From: JAABTH01 sp964492615
GTDB taxonomy: Bacteria > Bacillota > Dethiobacteria > DTU022
DNA: 64,000 bases
Direction: 5' to 3'
Assembly (NCBI GenBank): GCA_964492615.1
Contig: CAZBKZ010000006.1
Span: 1-64,000 of the forward strand
The notes below the pieces were generated by a model. It ran no database searches. It worked only from the letters and a program-made list of their open reading frames with translations, and was not told the DNA's origin. Positions 16,683 to 26,197 of the stretch are shown here, piece by piece. Each line of letters starts with the position of its first letter. Position 1 is the first letter of the stretch. Made by a program: the position numbers and the translations under genes.

Positions 16683-18680
16683 ATGCCTCATGAAACATTA
16701 TCTTACCTGCCACTAATCGCTGTATCAATTCCATTTGCAGCCTTTGTTCTTGTAACCTGTGCTCCCAACCGTCCTGCCTGGCGCAACACCTGGTCGATAA
16801 TTGGCAGCCTTGGAACATTTGTTGCTGTTGCCATGATGTATCCGGCACTGGCCGGCGGCTCTACTGTTGTATTAAACCTGCCAATGATCATTACACCATT
16901 GGATCTAAATTTCAGGGTTGACTTCTTAAGTTTCTTCATTGCCATAATCGCCTCTTTTGTCTGGCTGATGGCAACAATTTTTGCCATTGATTATATGAAC
17001 CATGAAAAAAACCGGGGAAGATTTTTTGCTTTCTTCCTTTTAACTTTATCTGGTACCGTCGGTGTACCCTTAGCAGGCGACTTACTCTCGCTTTTGTTTT
17101 TCTTTGAATTAATGTCGCTGGCCTCTTACGTGCTGGTCATTCACACACAAACTGAAGAAGCATATAAAGCGGGTAACCTCTACCTCTACCTCGGCGTATT
17201 CGGGGGTATGTGCCTGCTTACCGGAATTGGATTAATTTATTTCTATTGTGGTTCGCTTGATATTACCCATCTGCTTTGTATAACCGGTGAAATTAACAGT
17301 TACCTGATAGTGGCCGGCCTGCTGATGATTATAGGTTTTGGCATCAAGGCCGGTATGTTTCCCCTGCATATCTGGTTGCCGAAAGCGCATCCTGTTGCAC
17401 CTGCACCTGCCAGTGCTTTACTTTCGGGTATAATGATAAAAACCGGGGCATACGGTATTATTAGAACGGTAAACATCATTTATACCCCCGATGCCGGTTC
17501 AATTCCCAGTGAAACCATTTCCGCCGGTATCAACAACCTCTGGCAGCTGGTTTCTAATGCCGGTTATGCAATAATCTGGTTTGGGATCATCACCATGTTT
17601 TTCGGGGCTGCCATCGCTTTACTTCAAAATAATATAAAGAAATTGCTGGCTTGCAGTAGCATCAGCCAAATCGGTTATATTATTATGGGAATCGGAGTTG
17701 CCGCTTACCTCGGCTATGATGGAGCTATGGGGCTTGCCGGCTCAACATATCATATTCTCAACCATGCCTTTTTTAAGTCCACATTATTCTTATCCGCCGG
17801 GGCAATAGTTTACCTGACCGGCGAACTGGACATGGAAAAACTTGGAGGGTTAAGACATAAATTACCTTTTACAACCCTGATTGTTCTTATTGCATCACTG
17901 GGTATTGTGGGTATGCCTTTATTCAACGGATATGCCAGTAAAACCCTTTTGCACCATGCTATAGTTGAAGCTTTTGAGCACCATCATCTGTATTCCCTGT
18001 ATATTGCAGAAAGGCTTTTTACCATTACCAGCGCCGGCACAGTTTGTTATTTCCTGAAATTCTTATACTTTGCTTTTTGGCGCCCCGCTCCATCCGGGAT
18101 GACCGTAACGAAAAAAGAACCCCTGATGATGAAAATTGGTATGGGTATACTGGCGTTATGCATGTTGGCAATCGGTTTTTCACCCAACCTTGTTCTAAAT
18201 AATCTTGTCCTTCCCAACCTGGTAAGCTTTACATTCGATTCATACTCGGTCAATTACCTGGCAAAAATAAGCTTCTGGCACTTCGAAGATCTAAGCGCTG
18301 TGGCAATTGCTTTTATTCTTGGATCACTCTTCTTCTATATTGCCTATCGTACCAAGATCTATCGCCTGCAAATACCTTACTGGCTTGGAGCAGATTACTT
18401 TGGTTCTCTTGCAGCGCGTCTGGCAATTTTAATCTGGAAGATTATTTCTCTTCCCTTTATCCTGGTTCAAAACATCTTAAGCTGGTTTTCTCAAATCATT
18501 TACAGACTGCTATTCGGGTTGCTGCAGAATGTCGACTACAGGCCCGGTCAGAAACAGATCTTTCGCTCAATAAATATTAGCAACATAGACTTCGACATGA
18601 TTCTTGTTCTACTCTCGTTCTGCATCATTCTTATAGTTGTCTTTTACATTCGCTTTGGAATTGGTGTTTTCAGGCTCTAA
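16683..18680 (+). CDS. Antiporter-like subunit, long form 3
   Basis: 665 residues. Core motifs: Glu142 (LLFFFELMSLASY), Lys222 (GFGIKAGMFPLHIWLPKAHP), and NGYASKTLLHHAIVEAFEHHH around TM12. The C-terminal extension of roughly 150-180 residues ends in NISNIDFDMILVLLS and a last helix, the module shared with the subunits at 1722 and 8583. The ATG lies two bases after the preceding stop, with AGGAGG across that junction. It is the last gene of the rightward operon and is followed by two hairpin terminators. It may be the partner of the 493-residue subunit in one complex. Confidence 0.88.
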   Translation: MPHETLSYLPLIAVSIPFAAFVLVTCAPNRPAWRNTWSIIGSLGTFVAVAMMYPALAGGSTVVLNLPMIITPLDLNFRVDFLSFFIAIIASFVWLMATIFAIDYMNHEKNRGRFFAFFLLTLSGTVGVPLAGDLLSLLFFFELMSLASYVLVIHTQTEEAYKAGNLYLYLGVFGGMCLLTGIGLIYFYCGSLDITHLLCITGEINSYLIVAGLLMIIGFGIKAGMFPLHIWLPKAHPVAPAPASALLSGIMIKTGAYGIIRTVNIIYTPDAGSIPSETISAGINNLWQLVSNAGYAIIWFGIITMFFGAAIALLQNNIKKLLACSSISQIGYIIMGIGVAAYLGYDGAMGLAGSTYHILNHAFFKSTLFLSAGAIVYLTGELDMEKLGGLRHKLPFTTLIVLIASLGIVGMPLFNGYASKTLLHHAIVEAFEHHHLYSLYIAERLFTITSAGTVCYFLKFLYFAFWRPAPSGMTVTKKEPLMMKIGMGILALCMLAIGFSPNLVLNNLVLPNLVSFTFDSYSVNYLAKISFWHFEDLSAVAIAFILGSLFFYIAYRTKIYRLQIPYWLGADYFGSLAARLAILIWKIISLPFILVQNILSWFSQIIYRLLFGLLQNVDYRPGQKQIFRSINISNIDFDMILVLLSFCIILIVVFYIRFGIGVFRL

Positions 18681-18717
18681 TCATTATTAAACAATTAATT
18701 ACACTGACAAATAATGC

Positions 18718-18743
18718 AGCGCATGATTAACAAATCATGCGCT
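18718..18743 (+). terminator. Hairpin after the rightward Mrp operon
   Basis: Perfect 11-bp stem (AGCGCATGATT, 18718-18728, with 18733-18743) around a 4-base loop, followed by CTTATTATT. The T-tract is weak, so it may act together with the stronger hairpin downstream. Confidence 0.6.
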
Positions 18744-18802
18744 CTTATTATTACTCTGGTGTTTATACAGGTAAGTCATCAATTACCTGTCGGGTCTTAT
18801 AA

Positions 18803-18840
18803 AAAAACGGGGCTTACTTTAATAAGTAAGCCCCGTTTTT
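18803..18840. terminator. Strong bidirectional terminator between Mrp and rnfD
   Basis: A 17-bp uninterrupted stem (18803-18819 with 18824-18840) with loop TAAT; the arms carry A5 and T5 at the ends. It sits between convergent operons and can stop transcription in both directions. Confidence 0.9.
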
Positions 18841-18865
18841 ACATTTATAGTTTACATGTTCTTCT

Positions 18866-19843
18866 TTATTTTTTTTCAGCCATTGGAACGGGAACAGCTT
18901 TAGCCTTACCGAACTGTGGCCTCGAGGTAACCCTTTCGATCATGGGCACAAAGGCATTCATTATAAGTATAGCAAAAGCAACCCCTTCGGTAATCATAAA
19001 TCCTACCCTAAAAATAACTATCAGGGCTCCTATGGCTATACCGTATATAATTTTACCTTTATCAGTCATGGGGCTGGTTACCCAGTCGGTTGCCATGAAA
19101 AAAGCACCGATTATAATTCCACCGGTGACAAGGTGGTATATTGGGTTTTCGCCCGTAATCAGAGTTAATATTATCATGGTAGCCAGAATAGAAACAGGAA
19201 TCCTCCACCCAATATGCCTTTTATAAAAGAGATATCCAGCTCCCAGTAGAAGCGCAAAGGGTGATACCTCAGCTAAGGCTCCGGCAGGAAAAGCAAAAAA
19301 CAACTCACTTACTGACGGCATTTGAAGTCCTGCCCGCAGCATGGCCAGTGGAGTAGCCTGTGTAATGGTATCCAGCGGTCCAAGGTGTATGGTCAGCGGC
19401 TGGAACCACTGGTTCACATAAGCATAAACAGGGGCCAGCATAATCAGGGCTATACGCCCGAAAAGAGCCGGGTTAAAGCGGTTCCATCCCAACCCACCGG
19501 CCAGTTCCTTGGCAATTCCCACAGCAATGAAGGTTGCCAAAGCCGCTTTATACCAGGGTGTTGTGGCCTGGAATAAAAGGGCAACAAACAAACCGGTCAA
19601 AAGAGCACTCCAATCGTTGATCCTTGGCTTTTTATGCATCAGCTTTTTAAACAGTATTTCCGTCAATACTGCAGTCACAAGACATATCGCAATGGTCAAC
19701 GCTGCATAATAACGGAAAAAATATATGGATACCAGCGTGACGGGCATCAGGGCGATAAATACGTCTCGCATGGCGTTTGATACAGTATCATGACTCTTTA
19801 AGTGAGGTGGCGATGACACTACAAACTTCCGGGTATCGTTCAC
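18866..19843 (-). CDS. rnfD: RnfD/NqrB-family flavin membrane subunit
   Basis: 325 residues, about nine to ten helices, of the RnfD/NqrB family. The flavin-attachment region reads DTITQATPLAML: the threonine that takes covalent FMN in Rnf/Nqr is preserved, but the usual SGAT/TGAT glycine is a Gln. The WNRFNPALFGR and MATDWVTSPMT segments are family hallmarks. It is the last gene of the fdhE-fdhA-fdhB-rnfC-rnfD operon, 31 bp after rnfC, and no RnfA, B, E or G is present. In classical Rnf this subunit moves electrons across or within the membrane and helps pump sodium. Here it may be the membrane anchor and electron conduit of the formate dehydrogenase; that role is inference. Confidence 0.87.
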   Translation of the reverse strand: MNDTRKFVVSSPPHLKSHDTVSNAMRDVFIALMPVTLVSIYFFRYYAALTIAICLVTAVLTEILFKKLMHKKPRINDWSALLTGLFVALLFQATTPWYKAALATFIAVGIAKELAGGLGWNRFNPALFGRIALIMLAPVYAYVNQWFQPLTIHLGPLDTITQATPLAMLRAGLQMPSVSELFFAFPAGALAEVSPFALLLGAGYLFYKRHIGWRIPVSILATMIILTLITGENPIYHLVTGGIIIGAFFMATDWVTSPMTDKGKIIYGIAIGALIVIFRVGFMITEGVAFAILIMNAFVPMIERVTSRPQFGKAKAVPVPMAEKK

Positions 19844-19874
19844 AACCTATAACCTCCTTTTCTCCAATTATTGT

Positions 19875-21185
19875 TTATTTCGCACTCATCAGGTCACGTA
19901 TCAATGGTTTGGTACGCTGCACCAGAAGAGTGATAGGTCGTTTGGAAGGACATACGTAGGAACAGATACCGCACTCGATGCAATCGAGAGTGTTCCACTC
20001 CATGGCTTCCCTGATCATTCCCGCTTCACAGTAAATGCTGATTTGGTTCGGATATAGTAAAACCGGGCAATGTTCGACGCACTTGCAGCAGCGAACACAA
20101 TCGGCATATTCCATTTCGGCAATAGCCATATCCGGAGGCAGCACAATAATACCTGTAGTTCCTTTCATCACTGGAACATCAAGGGTTTGCTGGGCTTTAC
20201 CTGTCATCGGTCCGCCAACAATAACCTTGGCCGGTTCTTCAATAATTCCGCCGCATTCATCGATTAAAACCGATAAAGGCGTTCCTATTTTCACCATGAG
20301 GTTTTGCGGATCTTTCAGGTTCTGACCGGTTACGGCAACCACTCTTTCAATCAGCGGTTTGTTAAACCGGACAGCTTCATAAATAGCTACTGCAGTGCCA
20401 ACATTCTGAATCATTGTGCCTACATCCATTGGAAGCCCCCCGGAAGGAACCTCCCTGTCGAGAGCTGCTTTAACCAGGTGTTTTTCCGAACCCTGGGGAT
20501 ACTTGGTTGGCATCCGCAGCAATACTATTCGCGGATCGTCATTCTTCTCGCGAATAGCCTCTATCGCATCGTCTTTATTCCCTTCGATACAGATATAGGC
20601 ATTGTCAACATCCAGCACCTTCATAATCAGCTTGGTTCCCTGGAGTAGTTCTTCAGGTTTTTCAAGCATCAAGCGATGGTCACAAGTCAGGTAAGGTTCA
20701 CACTCGCAACCATTAAGCAGTAACGCATCAACCTTTTTATCGGGAGGTGGGCTTAATTTAACCGAGGTCGGAAAAGTCGCTCCTCCCATACCAACGATAC
20801 CGGCTTCCTTAATGGCGTTGATAATATCTTCTTTACTTGCCTTTTCCACGTCATTGTCGGCAAATTGAATTTCCTCCTGGTCCCTGTCAACAGCAATAAC
20901 AATGCAATCAACCGGCTGTCCAGGAATTCGCGGTTCTATTGCTGTCACCGTTCCAGACAGACTAGCGTGAACGGGGGCGCTGACAAATTTATCTGTCGCC
21001 CCGATTTTCTGGCCTGCTTTAACCTTGTCGCCAACTTTAACCAGGGGTTCATTGGGTGCGCCAAGGTGCTGTGAAAGCGGTATTACAATCTCCTCCGGTA
21101 GAGGAGCTGCCTTAATCGGCTTATGCTCACTAAAACTCTTATAGTGAGGAACATTTAACCCACCAAAAAACTGTTTAACTTCCAC
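19875..21185 (-). CDS. rnfC: RnfC-family NADH/ferredoxin electron-transfer subunit
   Basis: 436 residues. Order: biotinyl-lipoyl-like N-terminal barrel (VGDKVKAGQKIG), the flavin/NADH-binding fold with GIVGMGGATFPTSVKL and LLNGCECEPYLTCDH, a SLBB-like segment, then two [4Fe-4S] clusters, CVRCCKCVEHCP at about 363-374 and CIECGICSYVCP at about 402-413. This is the peripheral subunit that in Rnf complexes exchanges electrons with NAD. It is soluble and cytosolic. The gene starts 18 bp after fdhB and precedes rnfD. Without other rnf genes, it probably links RnfD to NAD(H) for the formate dehydrogenase. Length is normal for the family. Confidence 0.9.
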   Translation of the reverse strand: MEVKQFFGGLNVPHYKSFSEHKPIKAAPLPEEIVIPLSQHLGAPNEPLVKVGDKVKAGQKIGATDKFVSAPVHASLSGTVTAIEPRIPGQPVDCIVIAVDRDQEEIQFADNDVEKASKEDIINAIKEAGIVGMGGATFPTSVKLSPPPDKKVDALLLNGCECEPYLTCDHRLMLEKPEELLQGTKLIMKVLDVDNAYICIEGNKDDAIEAIREKNDDPRIVLLRMPTKYPQGSEKHLVKAALDREVPSGGLPMDVGTMIQNVGTAVAIYEAVRFNKPLIERVVAVTGQNLKDPQNLMVKIGTPLSVLIDECGGIIEEPAKVIVGGPMTGKAQQTLDVPVMKGTTGIIVLPPDMAIAEMEYADCVRCCKCVEHCPVLLYPNQISIYCEAGMIREAMEWNTLDCIECGICSYVCPSKRPITLLVQRTKPLIRDLMSAK

Positions 21186-21203
21186 TTGACTTCACCTCCC
21201 GGT

Positions 21204-21989
21204 TTATTTGGCTTTAGCCTTATTCTCTTCTACACGCTTACTGTGCGAGCGGTTCGACCATAGGCCAATAGCAACAGCTATAACAACAAATACGCGTAGT
21301 GGAGCATATATTGTATTCCATACTCGGGTCTGAATCGGCACCTGCGGATCGGCAGGAAAACCGTACTTCTCAGGTTTATCGGCCAACACATACAGCATTC
21401 CGGTGCCTCCTACTTCATCCAAACCATATATAGTTGCATTTTGTTTGCCTGCAGCTTTCAACTCAGCAACCCTGGCCCTGGCAGTCCGTATTAACTCCCT
21501 GCTGTCACCAAAGGTTATGGAACCAGTCGGGCAGGCATTGGCACAGGCTGGTTTCAGGCCGCTTTCGAGACGATCAAGGCAAAAAGTGCACTTCCGCGCT
21601 TTGTTGGCCAGGCGATCAAAACCGATAACATGAAATGGACAGGCAGCCACACAATAGTTACAGCCAATACACTTTATTTCATCTACCACAACGGTATCAT
21701 ACTCGGTTCGGTAAATTGCACCGGCCGGACAGGCCATCATACAGGCAGCGTCATGACAGTGCATACAACCCTGCTTGACCATCAACCAGTCAACCCCGCC
21801 GCTTTCATTTTCATGTTCCCGGAACTTGATTCGCATCCAGGTAGTTGAAGAAAAACCAGGCGGGTTTTCATAGGTACCGGTAAATGTAGTCTGCTCAGCA
21901 GGGTTCTGATTCCACTGTTTACAGGCAACCTGGCATCCGCGGCAACCAATACACTTGGAAGCATCTATCAAACAAATTGGTTTAGCCAT
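21204..21989 (-). CDS. fdhB: Formate dehydrogenase iron-sulfur (beta) subunit
   Basis: 261 residues of the FdnH/HybA type. Four cysteine clusters are visible: CIGCRGCQVACK at the N-terminus, CMHCHDAACMMACP near residue 75, CIGCNYCVAACP near 107, and CTFCLDRLESG..CANACP near 138. A single hydrophobic C-terminal helix (about 230-247, RVFVVIAVAIGLW) and a basic tail would anchor it at the membrane, as in FdnH. It carries electrons from the molybdenum/tungsten subunit to the membrane partner. The gene follows fdhA directly (one base after its stop). The usual cytochrome b gamma subunit is missing; rnfC and rnfD follow instead. Confidence 0.92.
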   Translation of the reverse strand: MAKPICLIDASKCIGCRGCQVACKQWNQNPAEQTTFTGTYENPPGFSSTTWMRIKFREHENESGGVDWLMVKQGCMHCHDAACMMACPAGAIYRTEYDTVVVDEIKCIGCNYCVAACPFHVIGFDRLANKARKCTFCLDRLESGLKPACANACPTGSITFGDSRELIRTARARVAELKAAGKQNATIYGLDEVGGTGMLYVLADKPEKYGFPADPQVPIQTRVWNTIYAPLRVFVVIAVAIGLWSNRSHSKRVEENKAKAK

Positions 21990-24900
21990 TTATTCTGCCC
22001 TCCTTACATTGCACAGAAATGCTTTATATTCAGGTATTGTAGTGTTTGCATCACCAACAGAAGGACTGAGGTCGTTAGTAACCGCTCCGGTACTCATACC
22101 CTTGAAGCCCCAGTGCCAAGGCAGTCCGACAACATGCTTCTCTTCACCATTAATGATCATTGGTTTAAAGCGCTTAGTGATACAAGCTTTAACCGTGATA
22201 CCTTTTTGATTTCCGTCTTTAAAAAGACGCTTGCTTTCAACAACGACGTTCTCGCCATTTTTTATACCGAGTTCAGCTGCCAGTTCTTCACTGATCTCAA
22301 TAAATAATTCTGGCATAAGTTCGTTCAGCCAGGGCAGGTTTCGGGTAACTATACCCGACTGGTAATGTTCAACTATCCGGTATGTGGTGATGATATAAGG
22401 ATACCTCTCCCGTTCTTCATCAGTTTCTACCGTGTGGTCGGCATAAAATCTCTGGCTGACCGGATTGTAAGTAGCCTGCGGGTGTAACAGGTTAGGCACA
22501 AGGCTTTCAGCCGGCTCATAATGAACCGGGAACGGACCATCCTTCAAAGCGCTATGCGAATATAGCCTGCCCACACCTTCAGGTAGCATTATAAAGGGAT
22601 TTTCAGTAATCTGTTCAAACGACCAGGAACCGGGAATATCAGGTATATCGTTACCTATCCACCTTTGGTCTTCTTCGCTCCACCAGACCACAGGGGCTTC
22701 AGGGTTCCAGGGTTTACCTTCGAGATCGCAGGAAGCGCGATTATAAACAATACGGCGGTTAAGCGGCCAGGCAAACGACCAGCCCAGGTTGGAACCGATT
22801 CCTTCCTTTTCCTTAACCCTGTTCTTGGTAGCAGGAGCTCCTTCATTGTTATAGTAACCGCTATAGAGCCAGTTACCGCAGGCAGTTGAGCCATCGTCGG
22901 CTAAACCGACAAAGTTAGTTACCAGGGAACCATCAGAGCTCTTATAACCATTCAGTTCCTTGCATACTTTTACAATATCGATTTCACCATCAGGGCTATC
23001 GTAATCCCAGTTCATGCTGGTTATCTGTTCGGGAACTACTCCACCCTCTTCTTCATACAATCCACGCAGGTTTTTAAACAGCTCGTTGACTATCCACAAA
23101 TCCTGCTTTGATTCGCCGGGCGGATCCTGGGCTTTCCAGTTCCACTGGATCCAGCGGCCGCTGTTCGCCTTGCTGCCTTCTTTTTCATAACCAATTGCAG
23201 CCGGCAGGATAAACACTTCGGTATCAATCTCTGCCGGATTCATATCAGGGCCATCCCAGAAAGATGCAGTTTCATTTTCAAATACATCCACTGAGACAAG
23301 CCACTTCAGATTCTTCTGGTAGCTGCGTTTTGCTGCAGCAGACGGTCCGGAAACAGCCGGGTTATCGGCCCAGCAGATCATTCCCTCTACCTTGCCTTCA
23401 CCCATATCCCTGTACTGGGCAATATGTGAGTGGTCTAATCCATCCAGCTTAGGCATCCACTGGTAGCCGAACTCATTGGCAGCCGTAGCATTATTACCGT
23501 AAAACGCTTTCAAAAGGCTGACAAAATACTTTGGTTTATGAACCCACCAGCCTGTTGCAGGAGTTTCCTTCTCCAGGTAATCAGCCAGGGTCGGGTGTGC
23601 ACCCTGCTGTGGTGTGGACATATACCCGGGAACTATGTGATAAAGAATGGCCATATCGGTAGAACCCTGCACGTTAGACTGTCCGCGCTGGGCATTAACC
23701 CCACCGCCGGCAATCCCCATATTCCCCAACAGAAGCTGGACAACAGCTACTGCACGTACGTTTTGTGCTCCGTGAGAAAACTGGGTAATACCCATGGCAT
23801 ATAAAATATTACCGGCTTTACCGGGCTCACCTGTTGAGCTGAACAACTCGTAAGATTCACGTAATGCATCAGGATCCGCCCCGGTGATTTTGCTGATATT
23901 GTCTATTGTATAACGACTGTAGTGATTCTTGATCATCTGCAAAACACAGTTGGGGCTTTCGAAGGTAGTATCTTTAAGAACATTCCCTTCCGCATCTCTC
24001 TGATACTGCCATTCCTCGGTATTATACTTGATAGCACTGCGTACAGGGTCATCCTCAGCGCCTGTAAACAGCCCGTTCACTTCATCAAAATCATAACCTT
24101 CATTGACCAGGTATGATGCATTGGTATAGTTTTCAACGTATTCCTTGTGGTACTTTTCATTCTCAAGGATATAGTTAATAAGACCGCCAAGATATGCAAT
24201 GTTAGTCCCCGGTCGAATACTTACATATACATCTGCCACTGCGGCTGTCCTTGAGATACGCGGATCAACTGCAATGAGCTTTGCTGCCTTGGTTTGACGG
24301 GCCTTTTCAATCCATTTCATCGAAATGGGGTGGTTCTCAGCAGTGTTACCACCTATGTTCATAAACACATCACTGTGCTGGTAATCATTCCAATGATTAG
24401 TCATGCAACCTCTTCCGAACGTGGCGCCTAGACCGGCGACCGTTACGGAGTGTCAGAGGCGGGCACAGTGATCAACATTAATCACTCCCATCGCCCTGAC
24501 CATTTTGTGATATAAATAGTTTTCTTCGTTACTGCAGAAAGCACTGCCGAGCCATGAAATAGCTTCGGTCCTGTTAACAGTAACTCTCTGCCCCCTTACA
24601 TCGGCCGTTTCCTGGTAATTTCTATCACGCGTATCTTTTATACGCCTGGCAATAGTATCCAAGATCCAATCCCAGTCTTTCTCTTCGTAACTGCTGGCCC
24701 CGGGTGCACGATAAAGTGGCCTGGTTAAACGCTTGGGGTTGGGTACAGGCTTGCCTTTTTCCTCAAAGATGTAAGACAAATTAAAATGTGAACTACCCTT
24801 GCTGCAAAGGGTTCCTTCGTTAATAGGGTGACCTGGATCCCCTTCGGCATTTACAATTATGCCTTCTCTTACATTGCAAATAATACCGCAACCTACTCCG

Positions 24901-25055
24901 CAAAAAGTACATGTTGTTGGAAACTCCTGGGTATACTTAATGCGCAGGGGTTCCGCGGTAGACGCATAAGCCTTATTCAGGCCAACACCGGCCAGTGTTG
25001 CCGTTGCGGCAGTCGCACCGGTAAGCTTCAAAAAGCTGCGTCGCGTCAACTGCAT
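21990..25055 (-). CDS. fdhA: Formate dehydrogenase alpha subunit, selenocysteine-containing, Tat-exported
   Basis: A 1021-residue molybdopterin enzyme that is split by an in-frame UGA at 24455-24453, which must be read as selenocysteine (about residue 201). The flanking text VDHCARL-U-HSVTVAGLGATFGRG is the signature of the FdnG-type active site, with the conserved His next to Sec. A SECIS hairpin follows the UGA. N-terminal: twin-arginine signal TRRSFLKLTG with a hydrophobic stretch ending AYA, so the enzyme is exported. Then a [4Fe-4S] site, CTFCGVGCGIIC..CSKG, and the MGD-binding domains. The ATG at 25055 is placed after AGGAGG; GTG at 25067 is the alternative. It catalyses formate oxidation to CO2 (or the reverse). 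A plain annotation would report two broken genes, 25067-24453 and 24404-21990. Confidence 0.95.
24412..24455 (-). promoter_or_regulatory. SECIS element of fdhA with the Sec UGA codon
   Basis: On the minus-strand mRNA, UGA (24455-24453) is followed after 18 bases by the apical loop GGUCUA (24434-24429), closed by CGCC/GGCG (24438-24435 with 24428-24425). The loop starts with G and contains GGUCU as in the well-known E. coli fdhF element. This supports selenocysteine insertion. The window contains no selA, selB, selC or selD. Confidence 0.9.
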
Positions 25056-25070
25056 CAGTAAATCCACCTC

Positions 25071-25982
25071 CTAGTCTTGTCTGTAAGATAATTCCTCATC
25101 ATTGACCCACTTCAAACCTGAACCTGGTGAAAAACCTTCCTTCCCAGCAAGCAGGTCATAACCCAGGGAAGCAAGGTTGTGAACGGGCAGGACTAAATCC
25201 CCATCCACATGGAAAGTTCTTGCATCATAGACCTTGTAATAACGGCAGCAAACCCGACAGTAATTAACCCGGCAGGTATCATTACCCTCCACTGTAAAGA
25301 AACCGAGATCTTCTCTCTTTTCATTACTGCAAAAAGGACATTTTACCCTGGGATGTACCCAGCGGGTTCCACATAACCAGCATTCTAAATGCTTAGCCCC
25401 GTTATCTGGATGAAGCAAACCGTAATGCGGCTTTTTACCGCAAACAGGACAGTCCCCCCCTTCGTAGAGGTCGGTTCGCAGATCCTCTTTAATCAGTTTA
25501 AGCTGCCGCTTATATAGAGAATACTTAGTTGTAGTAAATATTAAAGTGGCTAGATCTTCCGCAATTATGTTTTCTTCGATGATGTGTTTATGCAGGTCAG
25601 CTATCTCCTCAAGGGAAACCATCTTGCTATCTTCGGAGATATATTTTTCAAACATTTTTATAGCATTGGATATATTTTTTTTCAAGGCTAGATTGGTTTT
25701 TACAATTGTTGTACAAATCTCTTTAAAGACTGAACAGAAAGGTTCTCTGTCAACCGGTGGTCTGAGAACAAGACTAATATCCTTTTTCATTATATCAGTT
25801 GAATTGGCAGGCAAGAGGCTGCCTTTCTCAATCGGGGGAGCATGATCCGGGTGAACTTTAAAATAAGTATTTATCGAATCAAAAACAGACCTGATAAAAC
25901 CGGATCCCGCTTTAAAATTATCGTATATTTTTATGCAACGCTCGATTTCCTGTTCGTAACCGGCCAACCATAAGTCGTTCAA
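25071..25982 (-). CDS. fdhE: FdhE-like formate dehydrogenase maturation protein
   Basis: 303 residues. The C-terminal half carries four CxxC zinc/iron pairs: CPVCGKKP, CWLCGTRW, CPFCSNEK and CRVCCRYYKVYD; the arrangement is that of FdhE, a cytosolic protein needed for assembly of exported formate dehydrogenases. The N-terminal half is helical with no recognisable motif. It is the first gene of the fdh-rnf operon and is followed by fdhA 15 bases later. A consensus promoter lies about 215 bp upstream, which leaves a long leader. Confidence 0.87.
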   Translation of the reverse strand: MNDLWLAGYEQEIERCIKIYDNFKAGSGFIRSVFDSINTYFKVHPDHAPPIEKGSLLPANSTDIMKKDISLVLRPPVDREPFCSVFKEICTTIVKTNLALKKNISNAIKMFEKYISEDSKMVSLEEIADLHKHIIEENIIAEDLATLIFTTTKYSLYKRQLKLIKEDLRTDLYEGGDCPVCGKKPHYGLLHPDNGAKHLECWLCGTRWVHPRVKCPFCSNEKREDLGFFTVEGNDTCRVNYCRVCCRYYKVYDARTFHVDGDLVLPVHNLASLGYDLLAGKEGFSPGSGLKWVNDEELSYRQD

Positions 25983-26190
25983 ACATTAACACCCCTAATT
26001 CTGATATTTAGCTTTAATTGATATATATTCTATAGGGTTTATGTTTTATATTGAATCCTGTGAATTTTATAACATTTGCTGTTTAAATGAAAAATCCCTT
26101 TTAAAAGGGCATTTTAAATAATGAACCAGCTATTGCACACAAGAATATTATACTCGCGACTTTAAATAAAAGCTTAACCTCTTTAACAAT
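25983..26190 (-). other. Long 5-prime leader of the fdh operon with palindromic hairpin
   Basis: Roughly 200 bases of untranslated leader between the predicted start site and fdhE. It contains the palindrome CCCTTTTAAAAGGG (26096-26109) flanked by AAAAT and ATTTT, so on the mRNA it folds to a stem followed by a T5 tract: a weak attenuator-like shape. The rest is A/T-rich, without other clear structure. Any metal or cofactor riboswitch was not recognised. Confidence 0.4.
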
Positions 26191-26197
26191 TAGGATA

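Noticed and set aside
1722..18680. Complex I or membrane hydrogenase operon
   Set aside because: No NuoB/C/D/H/I or hydrogenase subunits occur; only antiporter-type and Mrp subunits.
24453..25067. Separate truncated formate dehydrogenase genes (frameshift or pseudogene)
   Set aside because: The break is a UGA in a known Sec motif with a SECIS hairpin and the frame is the same on both sides.
25983..26190. Molybdenum/tungsten cofactor riboswitch in the fdh leader
   Set aside because: I could not recognise its conserved core by eye; only a weak palindromic hairpin is supported.
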